Shown in pieces: positions 40,836-49,197 of a stretch of 64,000 bases of DNA; the first letter of the stretch is position 1; every line of letters starts with the position of its first letter. The notes beneath the pieces are model-generated. The model was not told where the DNA came from, made no database searches, and saw nothing but the letters and a program-made list of their open reading frames with translations. The translations under genes were made by a program, and so were the position numbers. Source of the DNA: Pseudomonas sp. RIT-PI-AD (GTDB taxonomy: Bacteria; Pseudomonadota; Gammaproteobacteria; Pseudomonadales; Pseudomonadaceae); the NCBI RefSeq assembly GCF_025642785.1, contig NZ_JANZKU010000024.1, forward strand, positions 1 through 64,000, given 5' to 3'.

Positions 40836-41783
40836 ATGAATGAAACCCTTAGCACTTATCCCGCTGCTCTCGACGAGCAGAGCGACTCCGCTGTTTCCTG
40901 GGGCGCTATTTTCGCGGGGGCAGCCGCTGCCGCCGCACTGTCGCTGATCCTGATCCTCCTGGGCATGGGCCTGGGCTTTTCTGCAGTCTCCCCCTGGGCG
41001 GACAGCGGTGTCAGCGCTGGCAAGATCGGCGTAGGCACCATCGTCTGGTTGGCGCTGACCCAGATCATCGCATCGGGCCTGGGCGGCTATATTGCCGGTC
41101 GCCTGCGCGTGAAATGGGCTTCCGTCCATCGCGACGAAGTGTTCTTCCGCGACACCGCCCACGGTTTCCTGGCTTGGGCCGTCGCTACCCTGGTAACGGC
41201 CGCTTTGGTCATGTCGTCGGTCGGTGCCGTGATCGGTGGCGGTGTTAAAGCCGGTGCTAGCGTCGCCTCCGGTGCAGCGACCGCTGCCAGCGCTGCCGCG
41301 GGCAGCGCCGCTCAGAATTCCGACATCGGCGACGAGTCCTACGGCTATTACGTGGACGCGCTGTTCCGCACCGATCGTCCGGCTCCGGTGAGCGACGACG
41401 CCGTGCGCGCCGAAGTAGCCCGCATCTTCGGCAAGACCCTGGTGAACGCCAAGGACACCGGGACCGTGCAACTGAGCGCTGAAGATCGCCAGTACCTCGC
41501 TCAAGTGGTCGCGCAACGTTCCAACCTGACCCAGCCGGAAGCCGAGAAACGTGTCGATGCGGTATTCGCTCAGGCGCGTCAAGCGGTCGAAGAAGCCAAG
41601 GTGGCAGTGAAACAAGCTGCAGACGAGGCCCGTAAACTGGCTGCCTGGACCTCCATCTGGATGTTCATCGCGCTGCTGTGTGGCGCGTTCGTAGGCGCCC
41701 TAGGTGCTACCTTCGGTGGTCGTCAACGTGAAGCGGTGGTTTATCTGACCACTACGCGTGATACCGCTTACGTCACCCGCTAA
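40836..41783 (+). CDS. Membrane protein with Ala/Gly-rich helices
   Basis: 315 residues. Two N-terminal helices (WGAIFAGAAAAAALSLILILLGMGLGF and TIVWLALTQIIASGLGGYIAG region), a third (TAALVMSSVGAVIGGGV), a soluble middle with a coiled-coil-like QARQAVEEAKVAVKQAADEAR, and a last helix (IWMFIALLCGAFVGALGATF). No known domain. Start at 40836 matches MNETLSTYPAALDEQ. Its stop overlaps the ribosome site of a 23-residue micropeptide 12 bp downstream, so the two form an operon, probably under the sigma-54-like site. Confidence 0.8.
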   Translation: MNETLSTYPAALDEQSDSAVSWGAIFAGAAAAAALSLILILLGMGLGFSAVSPWADSGVSAGKIGVGTIVWLALTQIIASGLGGYIAGRLRVKWASVHRDEVFFRDTAHGFLAWAVATLVTAALVMSSVGAVIGGGVKAGASVASGAATAASAAAGSAAQNSDIGDESYGYYVDALFRTDRPAPVSDDAVRAEVARIFGKTLVNAKDTGTVQLSAEDRQYLAQVVAQRSNLTQPEAEKRVDAVFAQARQAVEEAKVAVKQAADEARKLAAWTSIWMFIALLCGAFVGALGATFGGRQREAVVYLTTTRDTAYVTR

Positions 41784-41795
41784 GGAGCAGCGCTC

Positions 41796-41867
41796 ATGCG
41801 TTCGATTCTGCTGTTCCTGTTGGGGGTCCCCATACCCCTGATCATCCTGCTGGCAATATTGCTGTAG
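41796..41867 (+). CDS. 23-residue membrane micropeptide (copy 1)
   Basis: MRSILLFLLGVPIPLIILLA followed by ILL: a single hydrophobic helix broken by a GVPIP turn. Ribosome site AAGGAG lies nine bases upstream and overlaps the previous stop. A terminator starts five bases after the stop. A close paralogue is encoded at 49003, which strongly supports that both are real genes. Probably inner-membrane; it may interact with the protein encoded just upstream. Confidence 0.8.
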   Translation: MRSILLFLLGVPIPLIILLAILL

Positions 41868-41871
41868 CAGA

Positions 41872-41899
41872 AAAAAGGGCGACTTAGGTCGCCCTTTTT
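41872..41899 (+). terminator. Terminator after the micropeptide
   Basis: Stem AAAAGGGCGAC / GTCGCCCTTTT with loop TTAG and a T run. It ends the 40836-41867 operon. Confidence 0.9.
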
Positions 41900-42087
41900 C
41901 ATTCAGGGCAAAAATACCGATCGGGCAAATTGCATCCATTTTTACCTTATTCGTTGCATTTTGCCCGACCCTGAAAAGCCTGATGGCAGCTAACCCTTTG
42001 TCCCGCAAGCGAATGGCTTTTCCGCCCCTTTGGCGTGTCCCTTGCTTCTATGGGTTCAGGTTCACCCCCGTATAGGAGCATCTCTCC

Positions 42088-42375
42088 ATGGAACTCGCCC
42101 TCAGCGCCTTCACCACCGCCTTCCCGGACTATGTCGTGACCCTGTCCACCAATCCTGATCGCAGCCTGCTGCTGGTCCTGCGCGGCCAGGAGAACAGTGT
42201 GATCAAACGGGTGATTCCCAATGGCGAATACCAGTCCCATGGGCACCTGGAAAAATGGATCGGGGCGATTCGTCGTGAATTGATCGCCCAGCAGAGCACA
42301 TTGCCTCTGCAAAGCCTGGTGGGGTATAACCGCGCGCTTTCAGCGGTGGCCGTCCCTCGTCGGGCGAGCCTGTAG
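42088..42375 (+). CDS. DUF3509-like small protein (copy 2)
   Basis: 95 residues. TTAFPDYVVTLS, a central VIKRVIPNGEY and the C-terminal helix EKWIGAIRRELI align with the genes at 39173 and, more weakly, 47594. The leader GTATAGGAGCATCTCTCC before the ATG resembles those of 39173 and 44745. Soluble, function unknown. Confidence 0.78.
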   Translation: MELALSAFTTAFPDYVVTLSTNPDRSLLLVLRGQENSVIKRVIPNGEYQSHGHLEKWIGAIRRELIAQQSTLPLQSLVGYNRALSAVAVPRRASL

Positions 42376-42390
42376 TCACCCGTTCAGGAC

Positions 42391-42594
42391 ATGGCAATGG
42401 ATCTGCGTATCAAGAAAAGTGGCGCGACGTGGCGGGTGTACTTCAACGAGTTCTTCATCGCCTGCGCCACCCGTCAGGAAGCGGCTGATCTTTATGAGCG
42501 CGCGCTTCTCAGCTCTTGGTCGGACCTCGGCAAGGCCGCGCTTCCCGTGCGAGAACCTTCCAGCCTGATCGACCGCCAGGCAAAGACATCCTGA
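42391..42594 (+). CDS. Hypothetical small protein
   Basis: 67 residues, basic. An N-terminal beta-like MDLRIKKSGATWRVYFNEFF is followed by a helix (QEAADLYERALLSSW). It begins 15 bp after the DUF3509-like gene, so it is probably cotranscribed. In-frame ATGs at 42391 and 42397. No domain recognised. Confidence 0.65.
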   Translation: MAMDLRIKKSGATWRVYFNEFFIACATRQEAADLYERALLSSWSDLGKAALPVREPSSLIDRQAKTS

Positions 42595-42784
42595 CGCTCT
42601 CCCGTCTTTAACCGCCAGCCCTTGTCCCAAGGCTGGCGAAGCATCCACCCGTCGCGACGTATTCGCGCTGTCCAAAGCGCTCGGTCCATGATTAATGGCT
42701 TTATGCCATTAATTGGCTGGAGGTCGTATTCCCTCTTGGGATACAGCCGCTATGCTTGATCCAAGACCTTTCAGAGCACTCAGC

Positions 42785-44596
42785 ATGAAACGTGGTGCCT
42801 CGATTCCCTCTAACGAGCAACAACGCCTCGCGCGGATAAAAGAACTGGGCTTGCTGGAAAGCGATGGCGATGAGGGATTCGATACGATCGTTGCGCTGGC
42901 CTCGCGCTTGTTCGATGTTCCGATTGCGCTGATTTCCATTGTCGATCAGCACCGTCAGTGGTTCTGTGCCCGGATCGGTATACGGATAAAGGAAACCCAC
43001 CGCCAGCATTCCTTTTGCGCCCACGCGATTCTCCAGGAAGGCATCTTCGAGATAAGCGATGCCACCCTGGACGAACGGTTTTGTGACAACCCCTATGTGC
43101 TGGGCGAACCGCATATCCGCTTCTATGCCGGTATTCCGCTGTGCACCGACGACGGTTTGAGCCTGGGCAGCTTGTGCATCATCGATCAACGGCCGCGCCC
43201 TCCGTTGAGCCCCTCCGAAAGCTCGTTGCTGGAGTCGCTCGCCAGTCTGGCGATGGCGCGCATCAACGCGCTGCGTTCGATCAACTACATCGATTCCCCG
43301 ACCGGCCTGCTCAATCGCCTGCGCTTGCAGAAAGACGTGAGTTATCTGCTCGCGGAGCGCAAGTTCCCGGTCTGGTTGGTGGCGGCCGATGTATTCGCAC
43401 CGGGCGTCCTCAACGAAATCGTCAAGGCGCTGGGCTATGTGTTCAGCACGGAATTGATGCTGCACATCAAGGAGCGCCTGCAACGCCTGATGCCCGCCGC
43501 GACCCCGCTGTACAAATTGAGTCCCACCCGCTTCGCCTTCATCCTCACCGGCCCGCATGCCGAACCGGAATGGGCGATCGCCTTGTTCGAACGCATAGTC
43601 CACGCCTTCCAGGAAGAAGTGAACTGCGACAACATCCCGATCCGCCCCCATCTCGGCCTCGGCGTCCTGCGCCTGCTGCCCCAGCACGAAGGCGGCGTGG
43701 ATTGGCTACGTTGCCTGGTCAGCACCGCCGATCATGCTCGCGAAAACGACACCGGCTGGAGCTTCTACAGCGAACACCGCGACAAAGAGCAGTTACGCGC
43801 CTTCGGCTTGCTCAACGCCTTGCCTTCGGCGCTCAACGGGGAGGACCAGCTCTCGCTGCACTACCAGCCGAAGGTCGATCTGCGCACCGGCGAGTGCACC
43901 TCGGTCGAGGCGCTGCTGCGCTGGACGCACCCGACACTGGGCGAAATCTCGCCGATGGAATTCATTCCGCTGGCGGAGAAGACCGCGCTGATCCGGCCGG
44001 TCAGCCTCTGGGTTCTGACCCAGGGCATGCGCCAGCTCGCCGACTGGCAACGCCTGGGTTGGCGGTTCGGCCTGTCGCTGAACATGTCCGCGCTGGATCT
44101 GGAGGACGGCGTGTTCGTCGACCACCTGTTTCTACTGCTGGAGGTGTTCGCCGTGGACGTGGAAGGCCTCGAGCTCGAGCTGACCGAGAGCACGCTGATG
44201 AAGCGCCCGGACATGGTCAAGGCGCAACTGGAGCGTCTGGTGGCCCATGGCGTCCGGCTCGCCATCGACGACTTCGGCACCGGCTACAGCAACTGGGCCT
44301 ACCTGCGGGAAATCGCGGCGACCACGCTGAAGTTGGATCAATCCTTCGCCAGGGGCCTGGATGCCAGCGAACGCGACAAGCAGATCGTCCAGGCGATGAT
44401 CCAGCTCGCCCGCAGCCTGGGGTATCGCATCGTCGCGGAAGGCATAGAAAGCGAAGCGATCTATCGCATGCTGAGCGAGTGGGGATGCGACGAAGGGCAG
44501 GGCTATCACATCGCCAGGCCCATGACGGCGGTGGCCCTGCTGAACTGGTTCGCGGCCCGGGGCATGGTGCCCGGCAAGGGTGCCGTGGAGAACTGA
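42785..44596 (+). CDS. GAF-EAL cyclic-di-GMP phosphodiesterase with degenerate GGDEF
   Basis: A 603-residue cytoplasmic protein. An N-terminal GAF domain (about 20-165; HRQWFCARIGIR, GSLCIIDQRPRPPLSPSE) precedes a GGDEF-like domain without a GGDEF motif (PTGLLNRLRL; the A-site region reads SPTRFAFIL). A C-terminal EAL domain follows (VEALLRW near 375, LNMSALDLE, ELELTEST, DDFGTGYSN, LKLDQSF, AEGIESE). All catalytic EAL motifs look intact, so I infer c-di-GMP hydrolysis controlled by a GAF ligand. Start at 42785; 42752 is an alternative. A chemoreceptor gene follows. Confidence 0.9.
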   Translation: MKRGASIPSNEQQRLARIKELGLLESDGDEGFDTIVALASRLFDVPIALISIVDQHRQWFCARIGIRIKETHRQHSFCAHAILQEGIFEISDATLDERFCDNPYVLGEPHIRFYAGIPLCTDDGLSLGSLCIIDQRPRPPLSPSESSLLESLASLAMARINALRSINYIDSPTGLLNRLRLQKDVSYLLAERKFPVWLVAADVFAPGVLNEIVKALGYVFSTELMLHIKERLQRLMPAATPLYKLSPTRFAFILTGPHAEPEWAIALFERIVHAFQEEVNCDNIPIRPHLGLGVLRLLPQHEGGVDWLRCLVSTADHARENDTGWSFYSEHRDKEQLRAFGLLNALPSALNGEDQLSLHYQPKVDLRTGECTSVEALLRWTHPTLGEISPMEFIPLAEKTALIRPVSLWVLTQGMRQLADWQRLGWRFGLSLNMSALDLEDGVFVDHLFLLLEVFAVDVEGLELELTESTLMKRPDMVKAQLERLVAHGVRLAIDDFGTGYSNWAYLREIAATTLKLDQSFARGLDASERDKQIVQAMIQLARSLGYRIVAEGIESEAIYRMLSEWGCDEGQGYHIARPMTAVALLNWFAARGMVPGKGAVEN

Positions 44597-44744
44597 GCGA
44601 CGAACGGCTTTCCCGTGCAGTAGATGCTTTGCACGGATTGCCGATAGCTAACGTAATGGGCGAGGTTGAATCGTAAGCGGAGTAGTCGCTTGTACGGCCG
44701 CCAAACGGAATCGCCGGTCTTGAATCCCCTATAGGAAGCCTTCT

Positions 44745-46370
44745 ATGAGCCTTCGCTCGTTCAACATCGCAACGCGTGCCTCGCTGTGCTTCGCCCTCAT
44801 TACCCTGTTGTTGATCGTCCTGGGCGGTTTCTCCTTCCTGCAGATGCGCAAGTTGCGCCATGCCGAGCAGGACATCGAGACCAACTGGCTCGCCAGTATC
44901 CAGACCACCGACGACATTCAGATCGCGCTGCTGCAGATTCGCCTGGAAAGCCTGCGCCTGCTGTCCAGCCCGTCCCCCCCGGAGCGCCAGCAGTCCATCG
45001 CCGCGATGCAGCAGGCCCGCAAGGACCTGAACGACAAGACCGACTACTATCGGCGCAAATTGCTGTCCAGCGACGACGAGCGGCACATGTTCGAGCAAGC
45101 CGCCGGCTCCATGCAGCGTTACCTGGAAGGCGTACAGCAATTCCTCGATCTGGAAAGCCAGTCCCACGAGCAGGCGATCCAGTGGGCCAATACCGAACAG
45201 CGCGACCGCGCCTCGGCTTATCAGCAGAACCTGACGCTGCTGCGTGACTTCAACGCCAAGGGCGCGACCCATTCCGGCGAGGTCGCCTCGGACGTCTATC
45301 ACAGCAGCGTGCAAATCGTCGTCGCGCTGGTGGTGGCGGCCTTGGTACTCACCGTGCTGCTGGCCATGCTGCTGACCCGCAGCATCGTGCGGCCCCTGGC
45401 CGAGTCCATCGTGCTGGCCGAAGGCATCGCGGGCGGCGACCTGACCAAGCCGATCCTGATCGAGGGCCAGGACGAGGCGACGCGGTTGATGCGTGCCTTG
45501 CAGGACATGCAGAACAGCCTGCGCATGACCCTGCGGCAAATCTCCGAGTCCTCCGTCCAGCTGGCCTCGGCCTCCGAGGAGATGACCTCGGTGACCGACC
45601 AGGGCAGCCGCAGCCTGCAACAGCAGAACAGCGAAATCGAGCAGGCCGCCACCGCGGTCAACCAGATGAGCGCCGCCGTCGAGGAGGTTGCGCGCAATGC
45701 GGCGTCCGCCTCGGACGCCGCGCGTCAGTCGAGCCAGGCGGCGCTGACCGGGAATCAGCGCGTGGGCGAGACCTTGCAAGCCATCCGCAACCTGACCGAG
45801 CAGGTGCAGGGCACCTCGCAGCAAATCCAGGGCCTGGCCAGCCAGGCGCAGGATATCAGCCAGGTGCTCAACGTGATTCGTTCGATCGCCGAACAGACCA
45901 ACCTGCTCGCGCTCAACGCCGCCATCGAGGCGGCGCGGGCTGGCGAGCAAGGGCGGGGGTTCGCCGTCGTGGCGGACGAAGTGCGCGCGCTGGCCCATCG
46001 CACCCAGAGTTCCACCTTGGAAATCGAGCAGATGATCTCCTCGATCCAGAGCGGCACCGAAGCCGCCGTTCAGGCCATGCAGACCAGCAGCAACCAGGCG
46101 CAGGTAACCCAGCAGGCGGCCGACGAAGCCGGGCGCGCCTTGCAGGAAATCACCAGCGCGGTCGGCATGATCGACGAGCGCAATCTACAGATCGCCACGG
46201 CTTCCGAGCAGCAGGCCCACGTGGCGCGCGAAGTGGATCGCAATCTGGTGAGCATCCGCGACCTGTCCATCCAGAGCGCGGACGGCGCGCGCCAGACCTC
46301 GACCGCGAGCGCCGAGCTGTCGCGCCTGGCCTCGGACCTCAACACGCTGGTGCAACGCTTCAAGGTTTGA
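44745..46370 (+). CDS. Methyl-accepting chemotaxis protein
   Basis: A 541-residue transmembrane chemoreceptor. Helix 1 ([18 protein letters not shown]), a helical periplasmic sensor at about residues 35-185, helix 2 ([20 protein letters not shown]), HAMP, then a long cytoplasmic signalling rod. The CheA/CheW-binding tip [20 protein letters not shown] is followed by [17 protein letters not shown]. No C-terminal CheR pentapeptide. The ligand is unknown. It follows the GAF-EAL gene by about 150 bp and has its own CTATAGGAAG leader. Confidence 0.94.
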   Translation: MSLRSFNIATRASLCFALITLLLIVLGGFSFLQMRKLRHAEQDIETNWLASIQTTDDIQIALLQIRLESLRLLSSPSPPERQQSIAAMQQARKDLNDKTDYYRRKLLSSDDERHMFEQAAGSMQRYLEGVQQFLDLESQSHEQAIQWANTEQRDRASAYQQNLTLLRDFNAKGATHSGEVASDVYHSSVQIVVALVVAALVLTVLLAMLLTRSIVRPLAESIVLAEGIAGGDLTKPILIEGQDEATRLMRALQDMQNSLRMTLRQISESSVQLASASEEMTSVTDQGSRSLQQQNSEIEQAATAVNQMSAAVEEVARNAASASDAARQSSQAALTGNQRVGETLQAIRNLTEQVQGTSQQIQGLASQAQDISQVLNVIRSIAEQTNLLALNAAIEAARAGEQGRGFAVVADEVRALAHRTQSSTLEIEQMISSIQSGTEAAVQAMQTSSNQAQVTQQAADEAGRALQEITSAVGMIDERNLQIATASEQQAHVAREVDRNLVSIRDLSIQSADGARQTSTASAELSRLASDLNTLVQRFKV

Positions 46371-46390
46371 AGCGCGCGGCGCGTGGGTAC

Positions 46391-46416
46391 AGCCCACCCT
46401 TCGGGTGGGCTTTTTC
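46391..46416 (+). terminator. Terminator of the chemoreceptor gene
   Basis: Stem AGCCCACCC / GGGTGGGCT with a TTC loop and a T run, 20 bp past the stop. Confidence 0.9.
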
Positions 46417-46756
46417 ATGCCTGAAGCCTTGATGGCGATGGCGTCCCGGGCGGATCGAGCCATAACCTTGGCGGAGCGCCAGGTACCTGTATAGAGGCTT
46501 CTGGAAGCGTTCGCGTCATGGGTCGAGGGAGGGCGCGAGCAGGACCTGCAGGCTTGCCTCGGGATCGACTCGCGTGGGCATGCCCGGATGCTTCTTCGAG
46601 CATCTCTCCGACGCTTTTGGCGAGCGAAACCGTTCGTCCATTGGGTCGCACGCTGCCAGATGGGTGCTGCCATAAAAATAGGCCCTTCGACACCAGCGAC
46701 CGAGGCCGCTGGGGCAGATGCGTCGATGCGGGCTTCGACCCGATCACTGGAGAAGC
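46417..46756. other. Intergenic region
   Basis: 340 bp between the chemoreceptor terminator and the glycine-rich gene. Short frames exist but none is convincing. The end carries the start region of the next gene (TGGAGAAGCATG). Confidence 0.4.
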
Positions 46757-47299
46757 ATGATGAAATCAATGACGATAGCGGCACTGGCCCTTAGCGGTCT
46801 TCTTTCCTCGACAGCTTTCGCCGCCGGCAGCGTTTCCCCGGGCAATGGCGTGGGCGGCAGCGCCAACGGCACTGGGACCGGCGGCAGCATGGGTAACGGC
46901 ACCGGAACCGGAACCGGAACCGGCTCCATGGGCAATGGCTCGGGCACCGGCATGAGCAACGGTACCGGAACCGGCACGGGCGGCACCATGAGCGCGCCCT
47001 CCGGCGGCACCGGTACAGGTACCGGTGGCATGGGTTCCGGGACCGGGACCGGCAATGCGGGCGGCATGGGTTCCGGCTCGGGCAACACCGGCGGCATGGG
47101 GTCCGGTACGGGCACCGGTGGTACCGGCGGCATGGGCTCGGGTAGCGGCTCCGGAGGCGGCGCCGGGATGGGCTCTGGTTCCGGTACAGGCGGTGGCATG
47201 GGCTCCGGCACCGGGGGTGGCGCAGCGGGCGGTAGCGGCGGCGGAGCTGCCGGTGGTAGTGGTGGTGGCGCCGGCGGTGGAGCGGGTGGCGGTAGCTGA
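46757..47299 (+). CDS. Glycine-rich repetitive exported protein
   Basis: 180 residues: signal peptide ([18 protein letters not shown]) followed by about 155 residues that are nearly all Gly, Thr, Ser, Met, Asn and Ala in short repeats ([27 protein letters not shown]). No cysteine and few charges. Such proteins are usually disordered or form extracellular structural material. The opposite strand also has a long Pro-rich frame, but the signal peptide, ribosome site and downstream terminator support this strand. Confidence 0.78.
   Translation: MMKSMTIAALALSGLLSSTAFAAGSVSPGNGVGGSANGTGTGGSMGNGTGTGTGTGSMGNGSGTGMSNGTGTGTGGTMSAPSGGTGTGTGGMGSGTGTGNAGGMGSGSGNTGGMGSGTGTGGTGGMGSGSGSGGGAGMGSGSGTGGGMGSGTGGGAAGGSGGGAAGGSGGGAGGGAGGGS
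46850..47290 (+). repeat. Low-complexity Gly-codon repeat tract
   Basis: Imperfect tandem units of GGCACCGGNACC / GGCGGCATGGGNTCC type fill the coding sequence. Likely to vary in length by slippage or recombination. Confidence 0.8.
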
Positions 47300-47312
47300 T
47301 CCCGTTGGATGA

Positions 47313-47339
47313 AAAAAGCCCCGTCATACGGGGCTTTTT
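47313..47339. terminator. Terminator after the glycine-rich gene
   Basis: AAAAAGCCCCGT / ACGGGGCTTTTT with a CAT loop and T runs on both sides. It serves this gene and possibly the convergent DUF3509-like gene. Confidence 0.9.
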
Positions 47340-47369
47340 CATCGTCGTCGTTCAGAATGAGGGAGATTT

Positions 47370-47594
47370 CTAGGCGGGCGAGTTCCGATTGCGAACGAAC
47401 TCGGCGCCGATGTCATTGATGATCGTGTCCAGAAAGCCGTGATTCTCCAAGTGACGCTGATAGAGCATCCGGCTGACGGTCCAGGATGAGGCGGAATCCG
47501 TCACGGTCAGCTCGATGACCTCGCCTTGAACGTCCAGCATGAACGCAACGTCATCCGGCAACATGGCGCGTAATTTGGAAGTCAAGTGTTGCAT
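47370..47594 (-). CDS. Divergent DUF3509-like small protein (copy 3)
   Basis: 74 residues. KLRAMLPDDVAFMLDVQGEV, a central WTVSRMLYQ and the C-terminal helix FLDTIINDIGAEF fit the same layout as the proteins at 39173 and 42088 (FPDxVV, KRxIP, WIxAIRR), but identity is low. Start at 47594; an ATG at 47618 is also open. Function unknown. Confidence 0.6.
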   Translation of the reverse strand: MQHLTSKLRAMLPDDVAFMLDVQGEVIELTVTDSASSWTVSRMLYQRHLENHGFLDTIINDIGAEFVRNRNSPA

Positions 47595-48188
47595 GGTCGT
47601 ACTTCTGCAATGAATCACCCATAACGATGACTACCGCCATTGCCATTCCGTTCGCCTTTTTTTAGCGGCCTTCGGATGCCTGTGGACGAGCGGTTACTTC
47701 TGCCTTCTAAAGCGCGCGCAAGAACAGGCAAACAAGTTGCCGTTGAGCGCAGGGGAATCGCTTCGATCTCGGTGAGAAACAGGCAACCCTTACCAAGGAT
47801 GAGTTCACTCAACTCATGGGGAGGGTGACGAAGTGGTATCGATTCGACGCTCATCCATTACTGTGCACGAAATGGCCTAAGCCAGTCGACCTCTAGCAGC
47901 CCGCAGACAACCTCGAGCATCGTCAATCACAGCGCTCGAATGAGCGGATACATTGATTAGCGATTCATCTTGTTTGGCGTCCGTGGGTGAGGGGGAACTA
48001 CCAACCTATCTCCCGTTGGCGGGATGTGCATTTTGCACGATGAAAGATGCCGTGACCTTGCAATTTGAAGGTGAACGTACGTGGATTTATTTCCAAGTGT
48101 TTGATTTTTAAATGATTTTATAAATTATTAGATGGCACGAACTCTGCTCCTCATCACCTATTGACCTCAGGGTTGTAGGGAGTCCGAG
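47595..48188. other. AT-richer intergenic region
   Basis: 594 bp. Overlapping 60-80 codon frames on both strands near 47615-47854 contradict each other and have no ribosome site. The right half (48080-48150) is strongly AT-rich with ATTTTATAAATTATTAG, probably the promoter of the gene at 48189. No RNA gene recognised. Confidence 0.45.
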
Positions 48189-48488
48189 ATGTCGAGTTTG
48201 TTTGAAGTAAACGCTGTACTGGATCGCTTGCCCGCCCAGTTCACTACGCACCAATTCGTACTGACCTATCAGGACCTTTATCCCGGGCATTACACGGGTT
48301 TGGTGAAAAGCCAAGGCCATTCCCGCCAGCTTGCACAAGCGTTGAAAGCCGTACACGCCATGATGGGCCGGCACTTGGATCGGCATTGCCGGAATGCGGT
48401 ACGGCCATTCGCCAACAAACGTCGAGCCTACCCGTTCTTGGCGGCACCGGCCAATGATGCGTTTTCACTCTGGCAACGCCTTACTTGA
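48189..48488 (+). CDS. Hypothetical small basic protein
   Basis: 99 residues with VNAVLDRLPAQFTTHQFVLTYQDLYPGHY, reminiscent of a small DNA- or RNA-associated fold, and a basic Arg/His-rich C-terminal half (MMGRHLDRHCRNAVRPFANKR). Ribosome site AGGGAG is properly spaced. Downstream of an AT-rich promoter region. No domain recognised. Confidence 0.65.
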   Translation: MSSLFEVNAVLDRLPAQFTTHQFVLTYQDLYPGHYTGLVKSQGHSRQLAQALKAVHAMMGRHLDRHCRNAVRPFANKRRAYPFLAAPANDAFSLWQRLT

Positions 48489-48602
48489 TGGGGGTTCGCC
48501 GGGGTAATTCTGACCTTTCGGCGAGGGTACAGCAGACGCCAGCGGTATGAGCATCGTTTTACTCTTGTCGACCGAAGAAGGGATCAAATTGGGAGAATCA
48601 TC

Positions 48603-48884
48603 ATGAACATGAAGTCGCTCGTACCCTTCGCGCTCACCTGCTTTCTAGCGGGCCCAGTTTTCGCCGACGTGACGACAGCGCTGCCCATTCCGGGCTCCTC
48701 CGCTCCGGGTACCGGCACGCTCAAGGATAAACAGACCCGCGAGACGCCTTCGAAAGGCGAGAAAGTCCCGCCGAAGGTCGTTCACACACCCAAGAAAAGC
48801 GACACACATAAAACCGATACACATAAAAAGGCCTCGTCTTCCAGTAAAAAGAAGGCTGAAGTCCGTAAGCCGAGCAACGAGTGA
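48603..48884 (+). CDS. Lysine-rich low-complexity exported protein
   Basis: 93 residues: signal peptide (KSLVPFALTCFLAGPVFA), then a Pro/Gly linker and a Lys/Ser/Thr/His-rich tail with a repeated DTHK (SDTHKTDTHKK) and SSSSKKKAE. Strongly basic mature protein, possibly binding nucleic acid, LPS or cell-wall polymers outside the inner membrane. Ribosome site GGGAG. Confidence 0.75.
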   Translation: MNMKSLVPFALTCFLAGPVFADVTTALPIPGSSAPGTGTLKDKQTRETPSKGEKVPPKVVHTPKKSDTHKTDTHKKASSSSKKKAEVRKPSNE

Positions 48885-49002
48885 AGTCTTTGGCGGCAGT
48901 TCCTACCCCCGTGGGTTACTGTCCAGCAAAGATTTTGTCGGAACGCTTTTTTAACCCTGTCGCTCTAACGAGCGTACCGATTAATAAAACAAGGAGAACA
49001 CC

Positions 49003-49077
49003 ATGCGCTCTATCTTCCTCTGGCTCCTCGGGGTACCGATTCCAATCATTATCCTGATCGCGCTGTTCTGGCATTAA
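49003..49077 (+). CDS. 24-residue membrane micropeptide (copy 2)
   Basis: MRSIFLWLLGVPIPIIILIA followed by LFWH. It aligns without gaps to the micropeptide at 41796 (shared MRSI, LLGVPIP, IIL). Strong ribosome site AAGGAG eight bases before the ATG, with a terminator immediately after the stop. A single transmembrane segment with a Pro turn. The two copies differ at many synonymous sites, consistent with selection on the peptide. Confidence 0.8.
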   Translation: MRSIFLWLLGVPIPIIILIALFWH

Positions 49078-49078
49078 A

Positions 49079-49106
49079 TAAAAAGCCCCGCATAGCGGGG
49101 CTTTTT
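49079..49106 (+). terminator. Terminator after micropeptide copy 2
   Basis: AAAAAGCCCCGC / GCGGGGCTTTTT with an ATA loop, directly after the stop codon. Confidence 0.9.
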
Positions 49107-49197
49107 ATTGGGATCGTTTTACTTCTAGAGAAGGGACTCGTTACTCATAAAAATCTCGAGGCGATCGGCCCTTCAGATCATTCGATACCGATAGCTC

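Noticed and set aside
46744-47211. Pro/Glu/Met-rich ORF antisense to the glycine-rich gene
   Set aside because: It is the complement of the Gly-codon repeat. No ribosome site or signal peptide, whereas the plus strand has both plus a terminator.
47615-47854. Small ORFs on both strands (79 and 62 codons)
   Set aside because: Mutually overlapping, no ribosome sites, no coding bias.
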